DNA of 64,000 nucleotides from Selaginella moellendorffii (GCF_000143415.4 NW_003314264.1:1380733-1444732); one strand, 5' to 3'; counted from the stretch's first letter, positions 24,535 to 34,439 are shown. The notes: generated from the letters alone by a model not told the origin. Program-made: numbers and translations.

Positions 24535-24542
24535 TATATAAG
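24535..24542 (-). promoter_or_regulatory. TATA box of paralog A
   Basis: On the minus strand CTTATATA lies about 57 bp upstream of the ATG at 24478, which fits a core promoter. Comparable TATA/TTTAAA-like sites precede paralog B (TATAAG near 25430), paralog C (near 31985) and paralog D (near 32942). Confidence 0.45.
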
Positions 24543-24653
24543 ACTGATCGAGGAAGCGTGTCTTTCTCGATCCAAATTTTGTGGAACATGTCCTTTGGGT
24601 TGTCTTGCCAGTACTGAGTGCCTTTCTCGTGAAAGCACACACTTCTTTCTAAA

Positions 24654-24688
24654 GTCAAACTCGTCAAACTATAGTCAACTTAAGTCAA
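24654..24688. promoter_or_regulatory. Four evenly spaced TTGAC (W-box core) motifs
   Basis: GTCAA cores (TTGAC on the minus strand) start at 24654, 24663, 24674 and 24684, a spacing of 9-11 bp or about one helical turn. They lie about 180 bp upstream of the paralog A start codon and 20 bp beyond the paralog B stop. TTGAC is the core of the WRKY-binding W-box. Regulation by WRKY factors is inferred, not shown. Confidence 0.45.
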
Positions 24689-24707
24689 ATCGTATAAGAA
24701 ATCTACT

Positions 24708-25385
24708 CTAGATTCCTAGGGGCGGCGCCGCTCTTGGCGAGGAGGCTCGATCCGGGTCGCGGGCCTGGAAGCTAGCGGGCGGTGTATCGCTCTGGAGCTC
24801 GATGATCGAGGCCATGACCTGGGCGAGATCTTCCTGCGTCTGGTTGAGCCCCAGCATCAGGGAGAGGACATTGTTGAAGTACTCGAGAGTCTCCTGGATG
24901 GCCTTGAGCGTGCTCAAGCTGTTCTTGCTGCTTGCCTGGAGATCCTCAAGCCCCTCCACCAGCGACAGCGCCTCCACGACCTGGAGCTGGGTGGCATTCA
25001 AGGTCGGGAAGGAGAGCGACTGCCGGATGCTCTGGAGCTGCTCCTGGGCCTCCCCGATCGCGTCGCGGAGATCGATGAGCATGTCCATGTTGAGGATCCC
25101 GTTCTCGTCACCTGATGGTTGATCACCACCACCACCACCGGCACCCCCACCTCCCGGTTGACCGCCGCCGCCGCCAGGACCATTCGGACCTCCCGGGCCT
25201 CTTGGATCAGTCATGTTGGAGGAACCACCTACGAAGAACCCAAGAAATAGATGTGACCAAGGAAATGTATGGTGGTTTTTACCATTCTGGGTGGTGGAGT
25301 TTGTGCTGCTACTAGCGTTTCCCGAGTGGATCCAGTGGGCGAGCAGCAGTAGCAGGAGACTGGACGTCCAAATCTTGAGAATCAT
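24708..25385 (-). CDS. Secreted Gly/Pro-rich helical protein, paralog B
   Basis: Closest relative of paralog A. Exons 25385-25283 and 25228-24708 (54-bp phase-1 intron) give 207 aa. The first exon encodes the signal peptide MILKIWTSSLLLLLLAHWIH and a Ser/Asn/Thr stretch with sequons (NASS, NSTT). The second starts GGSSNMTDPRGPGGPNGPGG, continues in a shorter Gly tract, then MLIDLRDAIGEAQEQLQSI and ALSLVEGLEDL aligned residue for residue with paralog A. I chose the ATG 22 codons inside the open frame because the signal peptide begins there. Product unknown; expected extracellular. Confidence 0.72.
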   Translation of the reverse strand: MILKIWTSSLLLLLLAHWIHSGNASSSTNSTTQNGKNHHTFPWSHLFLGFFVGGSSNMTDPRGPGGPNGPGGGGGQPGGGGAGGGGGDQPSGDENGILNMDMLIDLRDAIGEAQEQLQSIRQSLSFPTLNATQLQVVEALSLVEGLEDLQASSKNSLSTLKAIQETLEYFNNVLSLMLGLNQTQEDLAQVMASIIELQSDTPPASFQARDPDRASSPRAAPPLGI

Positions 25386-25656
25386 CGTGGCGAAATGCTT
25401 GAGCGAATGTGTTTGAGGGCGCGAGTTTCTTATACCGGGGAATGGATGCAATCATAGAGCATGTCCTTTGGGTTGCCAAGCTAATCACTGGATCATTGAT
25501 CCACATAGAACGTCTCCGTGAATCCCAGCGAATATACTCCATGTAGCCCTATTTTTGACCAAGTTTGAATAGCAGAATATACTCCATAAACCTTAATTTG
25601 ACTATGTTTGACTTAATGAATATTCGAAGGATATAGGTTTTGGGTTTGTGTCGGCT

Positions 25657-27530
25657 ATGGCGGTGGTGGGAGCGCTGTTGCTCGTGGCGGCGGCGGTCTT
25701 GTTCCTGGCGCGGCGCTGGGAGTGCAAGCGGGCGATCGCATTCTTCCATCCCTACACCAACGATGGGGGCGGCGGTGAGCGCGTCCTGTGGTGCGCCGTC
25801 CGGGCCGTCCAGGAGATGTTTCCCGATGTCCCTTGCGCGATCTACACCGGGGATGAGGCTACGCCCTCGTCACTGGCAGCTCGAGCATGGGAGAAATTCG
25901 GTGTCAAGCTCCATTCGCCTCCTCAGGTAAAATTCTCTCTAGTTCTTCTTAGTTGTTGTTAGCTCGGTAAAATTCTTCTAGTTCTTCTAGTTCTTCGTTT
26001 CTTCTTGATATTCTTCGATCTCATGCCTGGATCTTCTAGTCCATTCGTGAGTCTAGATGAGTAAGCATTCACTTTGTCACGAACGAAGTTTGCGTGACGA
26101 TAAGCATGCCTGGAACTTTTAGCTCTGATCGATCGTGATTCTTTCTACAGGTTGTGAGACTGCGAACCAGGAATCTGATTGATCCATCGAACTATCCACA
26201 CTTCACACTTCTCTGCCAGTCTTTGGGCTCCATAGTTCTTGGATTGGAAGCACTCGTGAGGCTCAGGCCAGTTTTGTTCTTCGACACAAGCGGCTATGCC
26301 TTAACTTATCCCCTCGCAAGACTGTTTGGCTGCAAGGTGGCGTGCTACACTCACTACCCGACCATCAGCTCCGACATGGTGTCGCGAGTTTCCAATCGCT
26401 CGTCGCTCTACAACAACAGTGGAGTTATCGCGCGCAGGCAAGTTTCGTGTCGAACGTTTGCGTGTTTCTTTTCGTAGTGACTTCGTGCGTTTTCCAGCTT
26501 TTTGTTATCAACTGGGAAGATTGTTTACTACGAATTGATGGCCTTGATGTATGGACTAGCAGGGAGATGTGCCAATCTGGCGATGGTGAACTCGTCCTGG
26601 ACACTATCCCACATAGAGAAGTTGTGGAAGGGAGCACGGATTGTGCGAGTTTATCCTCCGTGTAACACCGAGTCATTGCAGGTATGGAAGAGATCTTCTT
26701 ACGTTTTCCTCTACTTGATAGAGGCATCCATCTTTTCTTCAGGAACTTCCGCTAGAGAGGAGCGAGCGTGAGCTTTATTTCATATCGGTCGCCCAGTTCC
26801 GTCCAGAGAAGGTAAATCCTCCCTTCTCTTCTGGTGCATCCCTTCTGGTGCATCCCCTGACGCTTTCGTTTTCTCGAAGAACCACGACCTTCAAGTGGAA
26901 GCTTTCGCTATGGCCCTCGAGAAACTTAGTGCTGAGAAACGTCCCAGGCTCAAGCTTGTGGGAAGCTGCCGAAATGAAGAGGACGCGAAGAGGCTGTCGG
27001 ATCTCAAGTCTCTGTGCGCCAAGCTTGGAATCCAAGATCACGTGGACTTCCATGAGAATATATCTTACACGTAAGTCTTTTTTGGAGAAGTTTGCTCGCG
27101 ACGCTCATCAGTTGTCTCTCCAGCGCGTTGCGAGACTTGCTTGGAGGGGCCATAGCAGGCATCCACTTCATGATCGACGAGCACTTCGGGATCAGCGTTG
27201 TGGAATACATGGCAGCAGGAGCGATCCCAATCGGTAAGTTGTAAACGTTTTGCGGTTCCTGAGCAGGAGTTTTTGAGTTCTCGGCAATTTGCAGCACACA
27301 ACTCCGCCGGTCCAAGGATGGATATTGTGGTGGACGAAGATGGCGACCAGAAAACCGGTTTCCTCGCAGCAACAGTCCCGGAGCTCGCGAGCAAAATGGT
27401 CGAAGTGCTCTCCATGGCAAGCTCAGAGCGCCTGGAAATCGCCAAGGCTGCTCGGAGGCGATGCCACAGGTTTTCCGAGAGGCAATTTAACGACAGCTTC
27501 AAGCAAGCCATGACGATGTTCCATCTCTAG
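25657..27530 (+). CDS. ALG11: ALG11 alpha-1,2-mannosyltransferase of the ER
   Basis: Adds the fourth and fifth mannoses (alpha-1,2, from GDP-mannose) to Man3GlcNAc2-PP-dolichol on the cytosolic face of the ER. Exons 25657-25926, 26151-26437, 26498-26681, 26743-26811, 26880-27070, 27124-27233 and 27295-27530 give exactly 448 aa. Features: N-terminal membrane anchor, [57 protein letters not shown], the GT4 region VAQFRPEK, and the nucleotide-sugar site [20 protein letters not shown]. Intron 2 has a GC donor (AG|GCAAGT) with AG acceptor; using it is the only way to keep the conserved frame. The gene ends 106 bp from the convergent CCT4 stop. Confidence 0.93.
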
Positions 27531-27636
27531 AGAAGCTCAGCTTGGCATAGGAGAGGATTGGAAAAACATTGCATTACCAAAACTTACGAACGAAAAAAAG
27601 GAAAACTTAACAAGAGGTACCTCTTGTGTTCCTGGA

Positions 27637-29320
27637 CTACCTCACTGTTACAATGTCGTCTATCTTGAGGATCATGCGGACGCACTCGGTCGCCAGGCTC
27701 ACGGCGCTTGTGCTCACCAGCAGCGGCTGCACCACATTCTCTTCCAGGATGTTTGTGATCTGCCCCTTCCTCACGTTGATCCCAGTGTTGACCTCTCCAT
27801 TCGCGTGATGATTGCGGAGCTCCGTCACGATGGTGATGGGATTCAGCCCCGCGTTCTCGGCTAGAGTGTACGGGATCACCTCCAGTGCCTCCGCGAAAGC
27901 GCGCACGCAGTAGCTCTCCATCCCCTGTAAAGTTTTGGCCCACGCTCCAAGCTGTCTTGACGCTTCGATCTCTGGAGCTCCACCACCTTGTCATCGAAGA
28001 AACAAGAAACACATTAGCTCTCTGGACATCTATCGCTCGAACGAAAGAAACTACGCTCTTGGAGAAGAAACACTTACCAGCGATGAGGAAACGTTTGTTG
28101 ACAAGGCACCGCACGACACAGAGAGCGTCGTGCAAGCTCCGCTCGGCTTCGTCGAGAACCAGCTGGTTCGATCCACGAACCAAGATGGTAGTCGTCCGGC
28201 CCATGTTTTTGATCCCGGATATCTTGACGATCCTTCCGTCGCCCACCGAGACCTCTTCCACGAGCTCGGCCTGTCCCAGCTTCTCGGCTCGGAAGTGCTC
28301 GATGTTGGCGATGGGAAGACAGTTGAGCGTCTTGGAGATGAACTCGATCTCGTCCCTCTCCACGTCTTTCACCACCAAGATCTTGGCCTTGGCGAGATAA
28401 TGCAGCGACAGCTCCGTCACCGCGTCCCGGAGGATGCTCTTCTGGATGAGAAGAACGTTACACCCGGTGGCCTTGATCTTCTTTATCATTCCCAGGATGT
28501 GGTTCCTCTCCTCCTTGAGAATCCTGTCCATCTGCGTGTAGTCCGAAACTATGACGTTCTGCTCGATATCCGTCTTGGGTGGCGAGATCTGGAACTGGAT
28601 CAAACCGATCTTCGCGTTCTCGACACGAGTCGGCCCACCGGCAGTGTGGCTCGCCTTCTTGTCGAAAACAAGCCCCTTGATCATCTCGGTGTCGTCCACG
28701 GTGCCACCGAGCTTCTTTATCACCTTGATATCTCGCAAGTCCACCGAGTCGGGCCTCGCCGGATCCACGACGTTGAGCACCGCGTCCACGGCCAGCGGCG
28801 CCAGCAGCGACGAGTACTGGCTCACCACCTTGCTGTTGAGCGACGTGCTCGCGTTCTTGACGAGCGCCTCGCGGTCCGAGAGCTCCACCGGTATCGCCAT
28901 GGACGTGAGCACCTCCACCGCCTTGAGTGACGCGCGGTGGAAGGCGTCCGAGATGATGGTCGGGTGGACGCCCTTGCCGAGGAGGGCGATGCACTGCTTG
29001 AGCAAGGCGCCGGCGATCACCACCACGGTGGTGGTTCCATCGCCCGCCACGATATCCTGGCTCTTGGAGAGCTCCACCAGCATTTTGGCGGCGGGCTGGA
29101 GCACCTCCATCTTGAGGAGGATGGTGGCGCCGTCGTTGGTGATGATCACCTCGCCGCTGGAGGTGGAGAGCATCTTGTCCATGCCGCGCGGACCCAGGCT
29201 CGTCCGCACGGCGTCCGCCACGGCCTTGGCGGCCATGATGTTGGCCTGCCGCACGTCATCCTTGCGCTTGTTGTCCACGTACGTCTCTGTCTTACCGGAG
29301 ATCATCGGCGCCTCTGGCAT
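27637..29320 (-). CDS. CCT4: T-complex chaperonin subunit delta
   Basis: Subunit of the eight-member cytosolic chaperonin TRiC/CCT that folds actin, tubulin and others using ATP. Two exons (29320-28078 and 27986-27637) give exactly 530 aa, the normal length. Group II motifs are present: [26 protein letters not shown] (catalytic Asp), [15 protein letters not shown], and [10 protein letters not shown] formed across the splice junction. The frame is open upstream of the chosen MPEAPM start, but that stretch is the divergent promoter and lacks family similarity. The high third-position GC produces long antisense open frames that are not genes. Confidence 0.95.
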
Positions 29321-29543
29321 TCTCGCGTCGCCGCCCTCGCCCTCGCGCCTAGCTCGCTCTCTTCTTGGAGCTCGAGGCTGCCCTAACCCTAGAACCCCGA
29401 TCGCGATCGCGGCCGTTGATCGGGTGACCGCGGGATGTGCGCGGGATATTCGTGGTTTTACCCGGCAATTTTTAGGGCGCGAGGGGGATTGCGCGAGGAG
29501 GAGCACAGCGCCGCGGCTTTTGAGCGCCGCTGTTTCGATCGGG
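29321..29543. promoter_or_regulatory. Divergent promoter of CCT4 and the UBP gene
   Basis: Only 223 bp separate the two start codons. The stretch is GC-rich without a clear TATA box and contains CTAACCCTAG (29383-29392), a telo-box-like element. Shared bidirectional control is likely but inferred. Confidence 0.5.
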
Positions 29544-30961
29544 ATGGGAGCCACGGGCTCCAAGCTCGAGAAGGCGCTGGGCGATCAGTTCCCGGAGGGC
29601 GAGCGCTATTTCGGCCTGGAGAATTTCGGCAATACTTGCTACTGCAATAGCGTATTACAGGTAAATCTCTTCCTTGCTCTTCTCTTCGAGTTTTTCCTTC
29701 CCTTTGAGTTCTTCCTCTCTGTTCTTGCGTTGCTACAAAAATCTCTTTTTTGTGTGTGTGTAGGCATTGTACTTTTGCATCCCATTCAGGGACCAGCTGC
29801 TGGATTACTACGGTCGAATCAAGACGGTCGGAGAAGCCGAAGAGAATTTACTGACTTGCTTAGCGGATCTCTTCACACAGGTATCTCGCTCAATCTGTTC
29901 CCAAGGTGATGTTTCAATCCTCCCTTTCCAGATAAACTCTCAAAAGAAGAAGACGGGTGTTATAGCTCCAAAGAGATTCGTGCAGAGGGTAAAGAAGCAG
30001 CACGAGCTCTTCCGGAGCTACATGCACCAGGTATTTTTCCATCCTCTCTGAAATAAGCACTCAAAACGAACAAAGCGCGCGATACTTACAGGACGCACAC
30101 GAGTTTCTAAACTTTTTGCTGAATCAACTAGTTGAAACTCTGGAGAAGGAGGCCAAGTCGGACCCGACAGCCCCAGCATCCCCAGAGAAAAAGTCTAGCG
30201 ATAATGGAGCAACTGGAGAAGAGCATCCGCTTACGTGGGTCCACAAAATCTTCCAGGTTTGCGACTTTGTCAAGCTTTTGGCTCCAGCTTACTCACTCAG
30301 CCATGAATCCACAGGGGTGTCTCACCAACGAGACGAGGTGCCTGCGCTGCGAGACGATAACAGCAAAGGACGAGAAGTTCCTCGATCTCAGCCTCGACAT
30401 CGAGCAGAACAGCTCCGTCACAAGCTGCCTCCGCAACTTCAGCTCCACCGAGACGCTCATCGCCGATGACAAGTTCTTTTGCGACAAATGCTGCAGGTTT
30501 CTACCTCTTCCTTTTCCCCTCGCCGTAACACCCCGCTGCCTCGCAGCTTGCAGGAAGCGCAAAAGCGGATGAAGATCAAGACGCAGCCTCGCATCCTCGC
30601 GCTCCACCTCAAGCGCTTCAAGTACATGGAACAGCTGGGCCGATACAAGAAGCTCTCGTACAGGGTGGTGTTCCCGCTGGAGCTGAAGCTGTGCAACACG
30701 GCCGAGGATGCTCCGGGGTCCGAGTCGGAGTACTCGCTGTTCGCAGTGGTGGTGCACGTAGGGAGCGGCCCCAACCACGGCCACTACGTGAGCCTGGTCA
30801 AGAGCCACAACCACTGGCTGTTCTTCGACGACGAGAACGTAGAGATGATCGACGAGAGTTATGTGCAGACGTTCTTCGGCTCCACGCAGGAGTACTCCAA
30901 CAACACAGACCACGGCTACATCCTCTTCTACGAGTGCCTGGATCCCGCAAAGGCATCGTGA
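29544..30961 (+). CDS. Ubiquitin carboxyl-terminal hydrolase, UBP3/4 type
   Basis: Cysteine protease that removes ubiquitin from proteins; relatives of Arabidopsis UBP3/UBP4 and animal USP12/46, in nucleus and cytosol. Exons 29544-29660, 29764-29880, 29932-30030, 30092-30256, 30315-30496 and 30547-30961 give exactly 364 aa. Catalytic Cys box [16 protein letters not shown] (Cys32), [12 protein letters not shown] across a splice site, zinc-binding CLRCET and FFCDKCC, and the His box [14 protein letters not shown] with a downstream FDDENVEMI. The N-terminus MGATGSK looks like an N-myristoylation signal, as is known for UBP3/4. The frame is open upstream, but MGATGSK matches the family. Confidence 0.93.
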
Positions 30962-31163
30962 AAATTTTTTTCTCTCGCTTTTCTTCCTTCTTTTTTGGTT
31001 TCAAGATGATGACGATGATGGTATGTCCAAAGCTATTCCATGTTTTTGATCGCTAACAATGCCGAGTACGACCGTTGACTTATTTCGCTTGGGAGACTAA
31101 AATCGAGTTATTTACTTTGACAAGCGTTGTCTTTATGGACTTATTTTCTTTGACGATCGATGA

Positions 31164-31943
31164 CTATGGTCCTCCACCGCCGGTGACCTCGCTCTCGAGC
31201 GTGGCGAGCGTGTTGACCGCGTCTGCGAGCTGCTGCTGGACTTGACTGGCGGCAAGCATGCACGACACTAGTTGACTGCTGCTGTTGAGCGCGCTCTGGA
31301 CGTCTCCCAGGATGGTCAATTGCTGCTGACCGCTGGGTTGACCGCTCTGGCCGCCCGGGCGGCCTCCCGGTCCCCCGGGGCCATTGGGTCCCGGTCCACC
31401 AGGTCCACCGCCCGGGCCACCCGGGCCACCAGGTCCTCCAAGCCCGCCGCCACTGCTGCCATCGCTGCCGCTATCGCTCCCCTCTCGCGCCTCTGGAGCT
31501 TCCGCGATGGAAGATAGGCCGTAAGAGACCGAGGACGTGGGAGGCTTTGCCGAGGAGACGGTGGACGAGTTTGAAGATTTCAGGGTGCTGTAGAGGAGCT
31601 GGTCGACCGTGTTCACTATGGACATGGCGCTGGCCAGCTGGTTTTGGGAGGCCTCGAGCGAGTCCAAGGAGATCGAGGAAGTGGCTTGCTGGAGCTCCAC
31701 CATGGAGGCGTTGATCGCGCTCTGGAGCTCCCCGAGCATGTCCATCTCCTGCTCCTCGGTGCTCTCGCTGGAGACGTTGGAGAGAAGGAATCGGCGAGGC
31801 CCTCCTGTGAGATCATAAAAACGCCACGAATGTTTTTAGACCGTGAGAAACTCTATACCTCCAAGGGATCCATGTCCCGGAATGAGAAGCAGCGCCACTG
31901 CTAGAAGAAGGAGAAGAGCTTTCGCTGTGATCGGCGATGCCAT
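31164..31943 (-). CDS. Secreted Gly/Pro-rich helical protein, paralog C
   Basis: Exons 31943-31859 and 31804-31164 (54-bp phase-1 intron) give 241 aa. Signal peptide MASPITAKALLLLLAVALLL. Unlike A and B, a helical module comes first (MLGELQSAINASMVELQQA, then LEASQNQLASAMSIV), then a Ser-rich linker, then a collagen-like (but not strict Gly-X-Y) GGP repeat tract of about 45 residues, then a second helical module (LGDVQSALNSSSQLV to LATLES). Sequons NVSS, NASM and NSSS occur. The module and the intron position mark it as a paralog of A, B and D. Function unknown. Confidence 0.68.
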
Positions 31944-32268
31944 GATACGCATCTCTGTTGTGTTTAGAAGAGTGACACCTCGCGGCTTTAAAGGCCAGAG
32001 TCATCCGGCTTCCAAGGGAGATGACACTAAACACACGCGATGCATGGGCGCTCCCAGCGCTCTCGCTCTCATCATTTGCAACGTAAAGATTTTGGTTCTT
32101 GGGTTTCTTGGGTTGACGTGAATTCACCTTACGTGGCTATACCAAGAATATGCCAGTATCTTTCGCAATTACACGAATCAAGATCATTTATTCTATCATG
32201 GTTTTTCTCATACAAATAAATGTTGGGAGAAGAAGTCGATTGACATGAGAAGGAGTGCTGGCTTGGAT

Positions 32269-32879
32269 CTATGGGCCTCCTCCAGGCCCAAACCCAGGGC
32301 CGCCTCCACCACCATTGTTGTTCAGCTGGAAGTAGGACGCGAGCGTGGAGATCAAGTCCATGGCGGAGCCGAGCTGGGAGGCAGTGGTGTTGAGTGACGA
32401 GAGAGCCAATCCCACGCTCCCATCCTGCGACTGCACGTCGCTGAGGCCGGACAAGACCCCGATGGCGCCGGTCAGCTGCTCGTTGACCGTGGCGTTGAGC
32501 GCCGCCACCGAGTCCAGTGCCTGGTCAACGCTCTTCCGGAGCGAGCCCAGCGCGGAGACGAGCGACAGCGCCTGGTTGACCTGCGTCTCCAGGCTGCTCA
32601 GGCTCGAGAAGCTCGTCACGGCCTGGGTGATTCGCGCCTGGGTGGCGTTGACCGCGCTCTGGACCTGGAGCAGCATCTGGAGCTCTTGGTTTTGGTCCTG
32701 GTTTCCACCGCCGCCGGGTCCGCGAGGGCCGTCTGGATCACCAACTTTTGGGGGAAACCACGAAAGCTTTGAGCAATGCTAGAGACCTAGAGAGGCTTGG
32801 GAGACTTACCGGGTTGCGCGAGCTTGGGAGCCGCGAGAAGCGTCGCGAGGAGGAGGACGAGGCTCATTTCCCTGGCCAT
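32269..32879 (-). CDS. Secreted Gly/Pro-rich helical protein, paralog D
   Basis: Exons 32879-32810 and 32744-32269 (65-bp phase-1 intron) give 181 aa. Signal peptide MAREMSLVLLLATLLAAPK. A short DPDGPRGPGGGG segment follows, then a long Ala/Ser/Leu/Val helical region opening MLLQVQSAVNATQARITQAV and containing NQALSLVSALGSL, and a Gly/Pro tail GGGGGPGFGPGGGP at the extreme C-terminus. Sequons NATQ, NATV, NTTA. The same two-exon, phase-1 plan as A-C. It is the most diverged member. Confidence 0.68.
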
Positions 32880-32944
32880 TCCTTTCGATTGGATCAAGAA
32901 GTGGAGCTTGGCGTGGAGATGGAGGAGTTCTTCTCGCGGATTTA

Positions 32945-33198
32945 AATGGGGGAGAGGCACTAAAGGCATGAATCTTTGCTGCCGCTTTCCAACGCGTCAA
33001 ACCAAGGGTCATGATCGTTAGGCCGGGGAACACAAATGATGCTCGTAGACACACTCGAGCAATCACGTCAAGAGCTCCACTCGAGTGATGAGTATCATCC
33101 AGAAACCAAGGAATTGCACTTCCATCCTGGAAGAACTTTTTAAACCCAACTTAAGAAACGTGAGGTTCTATGCTCTCCTAGGTAGGGTTGCAAAGGCT
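32945..33198. other. Short intergenic between paralog D and plastid IF-1 gene
   Basis: Divergent gap carrying the paralog D promoter and that of the IF-1 gene. A TTTAAA at 32940-32945 could be the TATA-like element of paralog D. Nothing else recognised. Confidence 0.35.
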
Positions 33199-33707
33199 AT
33201 GGAAGCCACGCACGTCTTTCCAGGACTTGGCTCGTCATGGGTCTCGAGACCTTCGGCAGCATTCTTTTCCACTAGAGCTCCAATCCAAGGTACTCACCGA
33301 AAGAGAGATAGATAGCAAACTATCTCCAATCCAAGCTTGCAGGAAGAAGCAGACCACTCGCGATTCGCATTGTTGGTCGTGCGAGCAGCAATCGAGCGAG
33401 CAGCAACACGGGCAGTAGCAGCAGCAGCAGCAGTGGCGGCGGTGGCGGTGGCAAATCCAAATCCAAGAATTTGATCGAGATGGAAGGAGCAGTGACCGAG
33501 TCGCTACCCAACGCCATGTTCCGGGTGAGTCTAGACAATGGGTGTGAGGTGCTGGCGCATGTCTCGGGCAAGATTCGTAAGAACTTCATCCGGATGCTTC
33601 CAGGGGACCGCGTCAAGATCGAATTGAGCCCCTACGATCTCTCCAAGGGAAGGATTACGTATCGGCTTCGCGCGGACACCACACACCAGGAAACCAATAC
33701 CAGCTAG
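33199..33707 (+). CDS. infA: Plastid translation initiation factor IF-1, nuclear encoded
   Basis: S1/OB-fold factor that binds the 30S A site during plastid translation initiation. Exons 33199-33289 and 33343-33707 give 151 aa. The C-terminal 75 residues are bacterial-type IF-1: [20 protein letters not shown], then [20 protein letters not shown] and GRITYRLR. The N-terminal 75 residues are Ser/Arg/Ala-rich with few acidic residues, ending in a poly-Ser/poly-Gly linker and KSKSK, a good chloroplast transit peptide. An intron splits the transit peptide. In many land plants infA is in the plastid genome, so this is a nuclear copy acquired by gene transfer (inference). Confidence 0.88.
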
Positions 33708-33871
33708 AACGACTGTTTGCTTGCTCCAAAGCTTGCAAAGAATGATCTTTGTTCTTCTTTTTCTCGAAAATGCGTTGCGTAATAAGTTTCTTGGCTCGAA
33801 AAACTAGATTTTCCTTGGAACAAAGCGGTGCCTCTTTTTCTTTATTTGCTAGCTTCCTGTAGGGTTGGTCT

Positions 33872-34318
33872 ATGGCGAAACGATCTTCTTCTTCTCGGCC
33901 TCGCTCTTCTCCTACGCCTCCGCTGAGAAGAATGAGAACTCGCTCTTGCCCTGCGCCAGATGAAGACTACGATTCTGATTGCATGATCATAGAAGTAGAA
34001 GAAGAAGAAGTAGTAGACGTAAAAGTAGAAGAAGTTGTAGATGTGGTAGTAGAAGAAGAGGAAGATGATGAAGAAGAGGAGGAGGAAGAGGAAGAAGAAG
34101 TAGTAGAAGCAGGAAAGGGTGTGGAGAAACCTGCTCCAGCAAAGGCTCATCGCGACGAGGAAAAATCTCAGAAGCCCACGGCTGAATCCAAGTACCCGAC
34201 CATCGTCAAGAAGCAGAGGAAGCCGAGAACCCAGCGAAGCTTGTCACTGGTCAATATGATCATCAAGATCAACGATGACATCCGAGCAAGAAGGGAGAAA
34301 GAAGCGAAAAAAATGTGA
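33872..34318 (+). CDS. Small acidic/basic low-complexity protein
   Basis: Intronless 148-aa open frame, not recognised. Residues 1-30 are Ser/Arg/Pro-rich and basic; residues 35-78 are almost all Glu, Asp and Val, opening with MIIEVEEEE, which resembles a SUMO-interacting motif (hydrophobic core plus acids). The rest is Lys/Arg-rich (KKQRKPRTQR, nuclear-signal-like) and ends in a helical SLSLVNMIIKINDDIRARRE. A nuclear role is an inference. The GAA/GAG repeat could make it partly a simple-sequence artefact. Confidence 0.5.
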   Translation: MAKRSSSSRPRSSPTPPLRRMRTRSCPAPDEDYDSDCMIIEVEEEEVVDVKVEEVVDVVVEEEEDDEEEEEEEEEEVVEAGKGVEKPAPAKAHRDEEKSQKPTAESKYPTIVKKQRKPRTQRSLSLVNMIIKINDDIRARREKEAKKM

Positions 34319-34439
34319 TTTTTAGTAAGCTTTCCGTAGATTCAAGTGTACTGTTCCAGTAAGCAAAGTACCTTGGAAATGAGTATCTTGGAAGTACGTT
34401 CTTAGCAAAGCCAAGATTTTTAGAGAGGAAGAGAGGTTT

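Noticed and set aside
29321-29563. In-frame N-terminal extension of CCT4 (81 codons)
   Set aside because: The upstream stretch is the short divergent promoter and has no chaperonin similarity; MPEAPM is where family similarity begins.
27935-29909. Long plus-strand open frames (331 and 452 codons) opposite CCT4
   Set aside because: They are the antisense shadow of the GC-rich CCT4 coding sequence; the minus-strand frame has full chaperonin motifs and the plus-strand ones have none. The last part of the 452-codon frame is the true first exon of the UBP gene.
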